Below are positions 8,292 through 17,186 of a stretch of 64,000 bases of DNA, piece after piece. Positions within the stretch are counted from its first letter, which is position 1. Every line of letters starts with the position of its first letter. Source of the DNA: Laspinema sp. D2d (lineage in GTDB: Bacteria > Cyanobacteriota > Cyanobacteriia > Cyanobacteriales > Laspinemataceae); assembly GCF_025370755.1 (NCBI RefSeq), contig NZ_JAMXFC010000018.1:13547-77546 (forward strand). The letters run 5' to 3'. The position numbers were made by a program, and so were the translations under genes. A model generated the notes under the pieces. The model did not search any database. It saw nothing but the letters and a program-made list of their open reading frames with translations, and had not been told where the DNA came from.

Positions 8292-9536
8292 TTAAGAAAG
8301 AACGCCCATTTGCCGAGGACCGATGCGACCGATTTGGGATTGGGTATCATACTGTTGTTTTAACTGATAAATGCGATCGCAAACCCCAGCGTCTCGACAA
8401 CGAATTGGTTCTGAACTTGTCCGGAGAATGACATACTCATCTTCTGCCACTGGAGTCGGTTCTCCTACCACAATAATCGGGCCAATTTCAATCTGTTGTA
8501 ACACTTGAAAACCACCCGTTAAGGGTTTAATATCTGACCCAACTTCCACCACAATATCATCTAAAAATGCTTCATCGGTATCACTCGGGCCAAATTCCAG
8601 GCGTTGATACATATCTTTTTCCCCTCGACTGAAGCGAATCCACTCCTGGGGAACAGCTTCGTCTTGATATCTGAAGACCGGATGATTAAAGGATAAAATA
8701 TACATTCCCAAAGGATTGTCAAATGCCACCGTCTGACCATTCATCGCGGCTCCCTGCGCCCCCATTGCGGCGGCTGGGTCTGCATGACGACAGGCCAACC
8801 CTTCTACATTGTATTGCCGGAAAATTTGTTCTCGAATGGCAGATTTTAGCCCAGTTTCAGTGCGAACAACGTAGGGCGCGGCTCCAAACATCACTATGTA
8901 TAATAAATCATCCAGGCCATTAATCGGATGAGTCATAAACAGCGCATTGTCTTGATTTAATGCCCCAGTCGGTTGCTCTGGAACCCCCGCCGCGACTAAC
9001 TCTGCGTTATTCCCATGACCCGCAACCAGTCGAGAAAAGGCAATTTCTCGCTGACGTGGAGTGAGTAGAGAGGGGTTGCTCACCCCGTAAAGTGATTCCC
9101 AACTGGGGAGAAATCCCAGCACATTCTCCACCATTGCCCGCACCGCAACGGGGTCGAATTTAGCAATACAAGCCCAGTATTCTCGCAGTTCAGTAGTGAC
9201 TTCGACTCGTTTCGGGCGCATTTTTCCCGTTGCATCCGGCTTCTCAATGATTCGATATTCACAGTATTCATTGTGCAGAATATGCCGCCCTCGAACGCCC
9301 CAATCGCACAATTGTTTAGCGGTGGGTTCATCCAGACAGAATGCCGGTTCAGCAGGGTCTCCAAACCATTTAATCGGGGCGCGGACGGGATTTTTGAGAG
9401 AGCTGGGGTCGAGGGTGAAAAAGCGATTTTTCCAGTTACCTAGGCGATCGTAAGCCGATTGAATCGTTTGATTCCACTGTTCGACAAGATCACGACTGAT
9501 GATGGGGTCGGCGCGGCCCGGAACGTCATATACCAT
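8292..9536 (-). CDS. Unknown 414-aa protein paired with DyP peroxidase
   Basis: I do not recognise the family. The 414-aa protein is soluble-looking, without signal peptide or clear transmembrane helix. It has several Cys and His residues (FCLDEPTAKQLCDWG, HNEYCEYRI, GLACRHADP, EPIRCRDAGVCDR), which could bind metal or heme. A DDIVVEVGSD segment near residue 325 and the following beta-rich tail suggest a C-terminal beta domain. It begins the tight part of the operon, 18 bp before DyP, so a partner or substrate-presenting role for the peroxidase is plausible. This is inference from context only. The ATG at 9536 is preceded by AT-rich sequence without a strong Shine-Dalgarno. Confidence 0.75.
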   Translation of the reverse strand: MVYDVPGRADPIISRDLVEQWNQTIQSAYDRLGNWKNRFFTLDPSSLKNPVRAPIKWFGDPAEPAFCLDEPTAKQLCDWGVRGRHILHNEYCEYRIIEKPDATGKMRPKRVEVTTELREYWACIAKFDPVAVRAMVENVLGFLPSWESLYGVSNPSLLTPRQREIAFSRLVAGHGNNAELVAAGVPEQPTGALNQDNALFMTHPINGLDDLLYIVMFGAAPYVVRTETGLKSAIREQIFRQYNVEGLACRHADPAAAMGAQGAAMNGQTVAFDNPLGMYILSFNHPVFRYQDEAVPQEWIRFSRGEKDMYQRLEFGPSDTDEAFLDDIVVEVGSDIKPLTGGFQVLQQIEIGPIIVVGEPTPVAEDEYVILRTSSEPIRCRDAGVCDRIYQLKQQYDTQSQIGRIGPRQMGVLS

Positions 9537-9674
9537 GATAGATTATACTCCTGATATTAGGGTAGAGAACGAAAAGAAAAACGACAGACCCGATCGCAGA
9601 TCAGGCCATCAGTCCATCGTGCAACAGGACTGCACCAGTCCCGATAAATTTCAGATTCTTTAAAGAAAGTGACG

Positions 9675-10436
9675 TTAACCTCGGACCGCTTGGACTAAAG
9701 ACTGACAAGCTTTGAAAAATATGCTAACATCCATGCCTAACCCAATATACTGCACTCCGACATCAATCCATTGTTTCGCACTTTCCGGAGTAGTTGTAAA
9801 GCTTCCGACTGCCTTGCCTGCATCGCGAATGGTGGTGACAGCACGTTTCATCAAGTCGATAACGCGGGGGTCCTCCACTTGACCGGGAATTCCCAGGGAT
9901 TGGGAGAGGTCATAAGGACCGAGAAAAATCACGTCAATGTGGGGAACAGTGACAATTTCGGCTAAGTTTTGGATGCCGGTTTGACCTTCGACATGAACGA
10001 TTACCAGGGATTCAGCATTGAGGCGATCGGTAATATTCGTCCCAGCAGAAGTGTAAGCACCAGCGCGGGTGCCAAAGGACAGACCTCGGGTCCCGATGGG
10101 GTTATATTTGGCGCTCTGAATCACCGTCGCCGCATCCCCTTGGGTTTCTATTTGGGGGACCTGGACCCCAGCGCTCCCAATATCAAGAGCGCGTTGAATT
10201 TGAGAAGCATCGTTTTTAGAAACCCGAACGATGGGGGCCAGTCCCACCGAATCCGCTGCGCGGCAGAGGTCTTCGGCAGCGAGGATATGTAAAGGGCCAT
10301 GTTCTAGGTCGATTACGGCAAAGTCAAATCCGGCATGACCACAAATTTCGATAAAAGCGGGATAGGGACAGTTGATAAAAGGACCGAGAACGGTTTCACC
10401 TTGTTGGAGTTTCCGTTTGAGTAGATTTTCGCGCAT
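9675..10436 (-). CDS. HpcH/HpaI family aldolase (class II, pyruvate-type)
   Basis: The 253-aa protein matches the HpcH/HpaI family, which cleaves or forms 2-keto-3-deoxy sugar acids or 4-hydroxy-2-oxo acids with pyruvate and a divalent metal. Catalytic residues line up with E. coli HpaI at a constant offset of one: H46 (DLEHGP), R71 (IVRVSK), D85 (ALDIG), metal ligands E150 (HVEGQTG) and D176 (GPYDLSQ). Length is typical. It is co-oriented with the 414-aa/DyP operon but separated from it by 138 bp, so it may have its own transcript. The natural substrate cannot be told: GarL, RhmA and HpaI types share these motifs. Confidence 0.88.
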   Translation of the reverse strand: MRENLLKRKLQQGETVLGPFINCPYPAFIEICGHAGFDFAVIDLEHGPLHILAAEDLCRAADSVGLAPIVRVSKNDASQIQRALDIGSAGVQVPQIETQGDAATVIQSAKYNPIGTRGLSFGTRAGAYTSAGTNITDRLNAESLVIVHVEGQTGIQNLAEIVTVPHIDVIFLGPYDLSQSLGIPGQVEDPRVIDLMKRAVTTIRDAGKAVGSFTTTPESAKQWIDVGVQYIGLGMDVSIFFKACQSLVQAVRG

Positions 10437-10507
10437 ATTGTCGGGGTTGGCGGTGGGATTTTATCCTCAAATTTTAACGGAAGCAGGGTGGAGAGACTTA
10501 GGGGGTA

Positions 10508-10544
10508 CAAAAAGAAATCGCACCCGCTGTAACAGGGGTGCGAT
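10508..10544 (-). terminator. Terminator of the 1792-aa RTX gene
   Basis: On the minus strand a 9-bp stem (10536-10544 with 10517-10525, ATCGCACCC/GGGTGCGAT) is followed by TTTCTTTTTG. It lies 60 bp past the RTX stop. The same stem with a T-rich tail ends the second RTX gene. Confidence 0.85.
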
Positions 10545-10603
10545 CGCCTTATTTGCCTTATTTATCGATTACTGGATTCTGCTGTTTCCAGTTCGGAGTG
10601 ACC

Positions 10604-13600
10604 TTACATCAGCAGTAAGCTCTCTTGGGTAATCTCAACTTGAGAGAACACCGTTAGGGAGTATTCCGCACTAAAGGTAATCGTAGAAATAATCTGTCCG
10701 GATTCCATCGTGGAAGAAGAAATCCCTAAATCGTCCGTAGTGTTGGCGGCATCAAACAAATCAGAGAGATTTGTAATCCCGAAGGCAGCACCCGCCAACT
10801 TGATGACGTCACCTTCTTCCGCATTGAAGTCCAAAATCACGTCTTGCTTTTTGCCTTTCTTGCGGGCAGTTTTCTCGGTGTCTTCGCCCTCTTCCATATC
10901 ATCCAGGAGAGCATCGCCATCTAAGATGAAGACATCGGCACCGACACCACCGATCAGGGTATCTTTACCAGACCCACCGTAGAGGGTATCATCACCTTCG
11001 CCGCCACTGAGGAAGTCTTTACCGTTGCCACCCATGAGAAGATCATTACCGACCCCACCGATCAGGGTGTCTTTGCCATTGCCACCTTCTAGGTAGTTAT
11101 CCCCGGCAACACCACAGAGGAAGTCGTTGCCATTGTCACCCATTAAGCTATCGTCACCCTTACCGCCAATCAAGGTATCTTTGCCGTTGCCGCCTTGTAG
11201 GGAGTTATTGCCACCCATCAGCATATCGTCAGCATTGTCACCTTCGAGGTCATCCTCGACAACTACATCTTCTTCGGTAACAGCATCTTCTTCACTTTCA
11301 GTAATTGCTACCTCACCTTCCGTAACTTCACCATCAACAACTGTTGAATCGTCGGCAAGTGCGGCATCTTCTTCAGTGACTTCACCTTCGACAACTGTTG
11401 TATCGTCGGCAAGTGCTGCATCACCTTCAGCAACTGTTGTATCGTCGGCAAGTGTTGCATCATCGGCAAGTGCTGCATCACCTTCAGTGACTTCACCTTC
11501 GGCAAGTGTTGCATCATCGGCAAGTGCTGCATCACCTTCAGTGACTTCACCTTCAGCAAGTGTTGCATCACCTTCGGTAACTTCACCTTCAGGGACTTCA
11601 CCTTCAGGGACTTCACTTTCAGAGACGGGTGGCATCAAGTCTTCCCCGTTCATCATTGCTTCAAACACTTCCAGGTCAGCAATCAGGAGGTCATTTCCGT
11701 TGCCACCCAAGATGGAGTCGTTGCCTGTACCGCCAATCAAGGTGTCGTGTTGGTTGTTCCCTTCGATGAAGTTATCCCCAGCGATACCGAAGATCATGTC
11801 TTTGCGGTTACCACCGATGAGGGAATCGTTGCCTTCACCTCCGATGAGAACGTCGATGCGTTTTTCCGCTGTGAGGGTCACACCGCCATCACCGTCGGCA
11901 ACTAAAACGTTCTTGCCGTTGACGTTGATCGTATCCACACTGGGAATTTCGATTTCGAGGTCCTCACAACTGGGGAGAGACTCTAGGGTCGTATCCGGTG
12001 CAAGGGTGATGAGTCCTTCAAATTGACCCACTTCGATGTAATGTTCAAAAGCACTGGTGTATTCTTTCCCTTCACCGATAAGTGCTTGAGTTTCTTCATC
12101 GAGTAGGGAGAGATAGAATTCGACGTTGAATTCAGAGGTAGCAATTAAACCGCTGGAGAGTCCGACTTCAGAGAAGTGAGCGAAGGCGCTGCTATATTCA
12201 CCGGAGGCGATCGCCTGAGCGACACCGGGCTGAGTGAGATAGAACTCTTCGTCAAAGAACTCGCAGGATACTTGTCCTTCAAAGAATCCCACCTCGACGA
12301 AGTAGGCAAAGGCACTGCTGTATTCCCCAGATTCAACGAGTTTCGCGACTTCTGGATAGTTCTCCAGATAGAAATCTTCTTCAAACAGCGCACTACCCAC
12401 TAGACCCTCAGTGAGTCCAACTTCTACAAAGTGAGCGAAAGCACTGGTGTATTCACCCGACTCAATGAGTGCGGCGACTTCTGGGTACTGCTCCAGATAG
12501 AAGGCTTCGTTAAAGAAGGGACTTGGGCTGTTTCCTGCGGTTTCGCCAACTTCTAGGAAGTGGTCTAAGGCACTGCTGTATTCACCAGAGGCAATCAGGT
12601 TAGCGACATTAGTATAAGTCGCCAGATAGAACTCTTCGTTAAAGAGTTTGGTAACTTTGGTGACTTTTTCAATGCTGGTCACCTCGACTGTGCCCACATC
12701 GCTGATTTCCACGCCTTCAATACTGATGCTGGGAGCGGTAGTAATCGAAATATCGCTCGCGGTGAGTGCGGAGGTAGACCAGACGTTAACTGCACCTTTT
12801 CCTTCCAGTTTCAGAACAGTCAGGAACTTGGTAGTTACGCTTCCATCTTCAGCGGTTTGTTCTACTTCGCTGACTTGTGCGGCACTTAAAAGCTGTTCCG
12901 CAGTTAGAGTGCCTCCGACGACTTCGATTTTGTCGCCTTCTTCGGCATTGAAGTCGAGAATGGTCGTGCGGTGTTTCGGTTTTTGTCCACTCACATCGAG
13001 GATAAAGGTATCAGTGCCTTCACCACCGGCGAGGGTATCGGATTTGCCACCGCTAGTATAGAGGTAGTCATCGCCACTGCCACCGATGAGCAAGCTCTTA
13101 CCTTTGCCGCCTGCAATTAGGGTATCGTTACCTTCGCTGCCACAGAGGGTATCTTTTTTGTCGCTACCAATGAGCAGATCATCACCTTCGCCACCGATCA
13201 GCAAGTTTTTGTTTTTGTTGCCGATTAGGGTGTCATCGCCATCGCCACCGACGAGGGTATCATGGTTCTTGCTACCGAAGAGTAGGTCATTGCCTTCACC
13301 GCCAAACAGCAGCGATTTTCCTTTGCCTGCAATCAGGATATCGTCGCCAGCATCTCCAATGAGGACGTCTTTCTTTTTAATCCCCTGAAGCACGTCATTG
13401 TCTTCGGTGCCGATAATGGCATTAGTGGCATTATACTGGCTGGGGTCTAAATCACCGAGTAAGTCGGTGCATTCGGGAATGGTGATGTTGTCGGCGGAGG
13501 ACAGCAGTCCTTCTTCTTTGCCGACTTTGATGTAATAGGCAAAGGCGGTGGGATATTGTTTGCCTTCGCCAATGAGAGCTTTTTCTTCTTCGGTTAGCTG

Positions 13601-15982
13601 CTGTAAGAAAATTTCTTCCTTGAAGGTAGCGCTGGCGGTGATGCCAATTTCGATGCCGATACTCAAAAAGTGGGTAAAGGTAATCTGGAATTTTTGCGCT
13701 TCGGTTGCACCGGCGGGAATTTCCGGCATCTCGAAGTCCGGATTTTCCGCTGCATATTCTTCTAATTGTTCTAAGTAGAACTCGGCATCAAAGTCAGGAA
13801 GAGGATTTTGGCCTTTTTCAAAGCCTTCTTGCATGAAGTATTCAAAGACGCTGGTATATTTCCCACTGACGATTAGTTGTTGAACTTCTGAATATTGCAG
13901 TAAGAAGTATTCTTCGTCAAAGAATTGGGTAGGAATATCGCCTTGAGCTTGTCCAACTTTCAGGAAGTAGTCGAGGACGCTTTCGTATTCGCCGGACTCG
14001 ATCAGTTCTTTGATTTGGGGATTTTGCTCTAAGTAGAATTTCAAATCCACTAAGGGACTAAAATTCTTCTGGCTGATTTCGGCATCGAATTGTCCTTCGA
14101 GGAGGTAGTATTCGATCGCACTCTTGAATTGTTTACCTTCGCCGATGAGTTCGCGGATTTGTTCCGGCAGTTGAGCGAGGAAGAAGTCTGAGTTAAAGAC
14201 GCCGGTTTTGGCGATCGCTTCGGTTTCTTCCGTCAGTGCGGGATCTTCTTCGTCCGTGGGTTCTTCGCCATCGGTGGGTTCTTGTCCGGGAATTGTTGGC
14301 GGCGTTGGCGGCAGATCGAAGACAATTGGTGAACCGTCGGTTGTTTCTTCTGGGGTTGAACCATCCTCAGTTTCTAGGTCATCATCCTCCGTCGGCATTT
14401 CGGCTTCCGGTTCTGGCATGGGGGGATTCGGCAGGAATCCGCTCAAGAATCCAAATTGGAAGAAGTGGGAAATAGCACTAGAGAATTGACCATTTTGGAT
14501 GCCTTCCGCTACTTCTTGATACTGTTGTAAGTAACTTTCAATATTGAAGGATTCGCTGGGAATGCGACCTTCAAAGATGCCATGATTTAAGAAGTGGGAG
14601 AAGACGCTTTTAATCTTGCCAGTTTTTAAAGCATCAGCAACATCTTTATATTGTTCCAGGTAAAATTGACCGCTGAAAAAGCTGCTGAAGGTGCGGATTT
14701 CAAAGCGTCCATGTTGCAGCCAGTGGGTGAGTCCGCTGCTGAATTCTCCAGCTTGAACGGCTTCGTTGACATCTGGATTACTGGCTAAATATTCTTGTTC
14801 ATTGTAAGCCAGGTTGGGAGAGCGATTTTCTTTGCAGCCAAACTTGAGGAAATGTTCCAGTCCACTTTGGAAATCACCCTTGGCGATCGCCTCTTTGACA
14901 TCTGTATTCGTTTCTACATAGAAAGTGGCGTCAAACCCAGCGATGATTTTCCGTTCCTCTTTATATCCAAATTGGTAGGCGTGTTCTAACCCACTCTTGA
15001 ATAAACCTTGTTCGACAGCTTCTTCAACATCTGGGTTTTCCGCTAAATATTCTTCTTCATCACAATAAGCGGTAACCAGTTCTTTGATTTCTGGATCGAC
15101 ACCAGCATCATCGTCCATTTCCATTTCTTCGCCATCATCAACGGCTTCACCCTCACCAACGGCTTCGCCATCATCAACGGTTTCGCCATCATCAAGGTCA
15201 TCTTCGCCATCATCGCCGATTACATCATCACCTTCATCAGTGGTGACTTCTCCATCCTCAGCAACCTCTTCACCTTCATCAGTGGTGACTTCTCCATCTT
15301 CGGCAACATCATCCCCTTCATCGGTGGTGGGGACTTCCTCTTCTGCCACTTCTTCGACTTCAGTTTCAGTTTCGGTTTCGGCAACGGGTTCTTCTGGGGT
15401 TTCCTCGGGTTCCGGCACAACTTCAGTTAATGTCGAAGGTGCAATCCCTTCGAGTTTGCTGCTACCTTCACGATTGTCCGTTCCCACACTGGTGAGGCGT
15501 AATCCGAGACTTTGACCTAAAAACTGATCCAAAGTCAAGGTTTCAGTTTCGTGGGAAAGGGTAAAACTGGTGGTCGTAATATCGTCTTGGCCGATTCCAG
15601 AAGTGCCAATTTCTACGTTCCCCTCAAAGGATCTTGGGGTGACAGTTGCATCCTGACTAATACTTGCACTCGATCCAAAGGCGGAATTGGTAACGTTACT
15701 GCCGGAGATTTGCAGTCCGCTGAGTAAAGAATCATCGGCTAGGTTGAAGAATACCCCTCGGATGTCTGCCATCGGGGTGACATCTTGCACAGTGACGTTA
15801 ATACCGGCGGCAGTTTCTTCAAGAATCAGTTTGCCACTGGCATTATCTCCAGTAAAGCTACTAACTTCGACGGTGATCGTTTTAGGTGCGGCGGTTTCTT
15901 CTGTGCTTGTGGTCGTAACCGTTGCAGTTTCTTCGGGGGTTTCTGCGGTGGTTTCTTCTACGATGGTCTCTTCAGGATTCAT
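10604..15982 (-). CDS. Giant acidic RTX protein with 15 FYL/NPDV repeats (1792 aa)
   Basis: I start it at the ATG at 15982 (MNPEET), which has GGAG 7 nt upstream and the same first residues as the paralogue; the frame stays open 22 codons further. Order: a beta-rich domain (to about 190) missing from the paralogue; a Glu/Asp/Thr linker; five ~44-residue repeats of type FYLxxNPDVxxAIxxGxxxSALxHFLxxGxxEGR; a Pro/Glu linker; five more repeats; RTX nonapeptides (GGEGDDLLIG type, about 870-1010); five more repeats; RTX; a VTEGDAALADD low-complexity stretch; RTX; and a conserved C-terminal domain (VILDFNAEEGD to the end). RTX nonapeptides bind Ca2+, and such proteins are normally exported by type I secretion through an uncleaved C-terminal signal. 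No secretion genes are in the window. A surface or extracellular matrix role is likely; function is unknown. Confidence 0.88.
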   Translation of the reverse strand: MNPEETIVEETTAETPEETATVTTTSTEETAAPKTITVEVSSFTGDNASGKLILEETAAGINVTVQDVTPMADIRGVFFNLADDSLLSGLQISGSNVTNSAFGSSASISQDATVTPRSFEGNVEIGTSGIGQDDITTTSFTLSHETETLTLDQFLGQSLGLRLTSVGTDNREGSSKLEGIAPSTLTEVVPEPEETPEEPVAETETETEVEEVAEEEVPTTDEGDDVAEDGEVTTDEGEEVAEDGEVTTDEGDDVIGDDGEDDLDDGETVDDGEAVGEGEAVDDGEEMEMDDDAGVDPEIKELVTAYCDEEEYLAENPDVEEAVEQGLFKSGLEHAYQFGYKEERKIIAGFDATFYVETNTDVKEAIAKGDFQSGLEHFLKFGCKENRSPNLAYNEQEYLASNPDVNEAVQAGEFSSGLTHWLQHGRFEIRTFSSFFSGQFYLEQYKDVADALKTGKIKSVFSHFLNHGIFEGRIPSESFNIESYLQQYQEVAEGIQNGQFSSAISHFFQFGFLSGFLPNPPMPEPEAEMPTEDDDLETEDGSTPEETTDGSPIVFDLPPTPPTIPGQEPTDGEEPTDEEDPALTEETEAIAKTGVFNSDFFLAQLPEQIRELIGEGKQFKSAIEYYLLEGQFDAEISQKNFSPLVDLKFYLEQNPQIKELIESGEYESVLDYFLKVGQAQGDIPTQFFDEEYFLLQYSEVQQLIVSGKYTSVFEYFMQEGFEKGQNPLPDFDAEFYLEQLEEYAAENPDFEMPEIPAGATEAQKFQITFTHFLSIGIEIGITASATFKEEIFLQQLTEEEKALIGEGKQYPTAFAYYIKVGKEEGLLSSADNITIPECTDLLGDLDPSQYNATNAIIGTEDNDVLQGIKKKDVLIGDAGDDILIAGKGKSLLFGGEGNDLLFGSKNHDTLVGGDGDDTLIGNKNKNLLIGGEGDDLLIGSDKKDTLCGSEGNDTLIAGGKGKSLLIGGSGDDYLYTSGGKSDTLAGGEGTDTFILDVSGQKPKHRTTILDFNAEEGDKIEVVGGTLTAEQLLSAAQVSEVEQTAEDGSVTTKFLTVLKLEGKGAVNVWSTSALTASDISITTAPSISIEGVEISDVGTVEVTSIEKVTKVTKLFNEEFYLATYTNVANLIASGEYSSALDHFLEVGETAGNSPSPFFNEAFYLEQYPEVAALIESGEYTSAFAHFVEVGLTEGLVGSALFEEDFYLENYPEVAKLVESGEYSSAFAYFVEVGFFEGQVSCEFFDEEFYLTQPGVAQAIASGEYSSAFAHFSEVGLSSGLIATSEFNVEFYLSLLDEETQALIGEGKEYTSAFEHYIEVGQFEGLITLAPDTTLESLPSCEDLEIEIPSVDTINVNGKNVLVADGDGGVTLTAEKRIDVLIGGEGNDSLIGGNRKDMIFGIAGDNFIEGNNQHDTLIGGTGNDSILGGNGNDLLIADLEVFEAMMNGEDLMPPVSESEVPEGEVPEGEVTEGDATLAEGEVTEGDAALADDATLAEGEVTEGDAALADDATLADDTTVAEGDAALADDTTVVEGEVTEEDAALADDSTVVDGEVTEGEVAITESEEDAVTEEDVVVEDDLEGDNADDMLMGGNNSLQGGNGKDTLIGGKGDDSLMGDNGNDFLCGVAGDNYLEGGNGKDTLIGGVGNDLLMGGNGKDFLSGGEGDDTLYGGSGKDTLIGGVGADVFILDGDALLDDMEEGEDTEKTARKKGKKQDVILDFNAEEGDVIKLAGAAFGITNLSDLFDAANTTDDLGISSSTMESGQIISTITFSAEYSLTVFSQVEITQESLLLM
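11287..11622 (-). repeat. In-frame acidic low-complexity repeats in RTX gene 1
   Basis: Short units coding GEVTEGDAALADDATLA variants recur over about 330 bp. The DNA units (GTCACTGAAGGTGATGCAGC on the coding strand) are nearly identical, so copy number may vary between strains. Confidence 0.8.
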
Positions 15983-17091
15983 AGCAAATCTCCGTAAGTT
16001 AATGCAAACACTAGCTGATGCCTTTTGGGGTTTAAAGGCGGGTAACAATCCCTCAACTGATTTCTAGGTCAATGGGGGACAGTTTAAGAAAATTTGGGGT
16101 TCCCGGGTTCGGGAGTTAGCGGCGATCGCCTCTCGTCTTTATTAAGAACTATCTCTGATTTTCCGTAACAAACAAAGTTTCATTATTTTTACAAGCTCAA
16201 TCGGGTTATTAGATGTAATTTAGGGCAGTGTCTCAAATTAAGATAATTGAGTTCAGCTTTGGACTAAAATCGCTCTTTACAATATTTTTACTTGATTTTG
16301 CTAGATTTAGTTTACCCTAAAAATCTGGTGCATCTCTCCGCAATTATACGGAAATTATTGTCAGATTTCGTCAAAACTTAATTCATTTAAAACCCCTGAA
16401 AACCCGTTGTTGTAAAATCCTAAAAATCATGGAAAAGCAATCAGAAAATCATTAAATTCTGACTCTAATGCCGTTGCTTTGTTTAGGCAAAATAAATTGT
16501 CTTTCGACTGAAGCAGGGCTAATTGTAAGTTTTTATAAAAGGCTTTAAAATTCAAAGAGAGCAAAGGTAGATTTCAACATGAAAAATACCCATTTCTGAC
16601 GTATCCAGTGAGTGATATCATTAAAATATGGACGGAGAAAAAAAGTTCCAGGGACTGTGTTTCATTAAAATAGGGGGAGAGGCAAACTCAGGATAAAAAT
16701 TTAGAATCAGGGACAGTTTGAAAAATAATTTAAAAAAATTCCGATGGATTTACAGATGGAGGTGAATATAGTCAATAGACAGAAACTCTATGTTTTCTGA
16801 CCGGGACTCACCGGCATCCTGTAGTGATTAGATTTAAAAGAGTCTGCTTTTGTTCCCGGCCTGGAAACTGCGATCGCGATTCGGGGAATGGCATGGTAAA
16901 TAGTGGCAAATCTGCACAATGGGACCTCTGTTCAAGGGGTCATTGGGTGGGGGACCTGTGGAGGACCAGTCGAATTCAGGATTGCAAAAAATCTGATGGC
17001 TTCGTTTGGGGAGGCGATCGCCTGAACCAACACACCAGGGACTTCCCCCAGGTTTAACCAAACTCTGGGGATTAGGATGATGGCAAAAGAA
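15983..17091. promoter_or_regulatory. 1.1-kb AT-rich upstream region of RTX gene 1
   Basis: No gene is supported in this stretch; the short frames near 16824-17061 lack coding character. In order away from the gene it contains a hairpin (16100-16115), the string TGATTTTCCGT near 16150, ATGGAAAAGCAA near 16430, AAACTCTATGTTTTCTGAC near 16783 and TTTTGTTCCCGG near 16847. The same strings appear in the same order upstream of RTX gene 2. This points to a duplicated promoter or leader. Confidence 0.55.
16100..16115 (-). promoter_or_regulatory. Leader hairpin upstream of RTX gene 1
   Basis: The sequence TTCCCGGGTTCGGGAG can form a 5-bp CCCG-rich stem with a 4-nt loop about 120 nt before the start codon. 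Its counterpart before RTX gene 2 has the same stem with a different loop and one extra pair. Confidence 0.45.
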
Positions 17092-17119
17092 ATCGCACCC
17101 CCGTTAACAGGGGTGCGAT
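17083..17119 (-). terminator. Terminator of the 1061-aa RTX gene
   Basis: A 10-bp stem (17110-17119 with 17092-17101, ATCGCACCCC/GGGGTGCGAT) is followed on the minus strand by TTTCTTTTGCC, about 70 bp after the stop. It is nearly identical to the terminator of RTX gene 1. Confidence 0.85.
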
Positions 17120-17186
17120 CGCTCTCTTGATTAATTCCTCTCTTGATTAATCCCTAGATATTGTTGATCCCGTCGTAGGACTGAGC

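Noticed and set aside
11127-12026. Long Ser/Pro-rich plus-strand frame inside RTX gene 1
   Set aside because: It is the complement of GC-skewed repeats coding Asp/Glu/Gly; composition is pure SSSPS repeats and no ribosome site fits.
16824-17061. Opposed short frames upstream of RTX gene 1
   Set aside because: No family character, no ribosome site; the region matches the leader of the paralogous gene.
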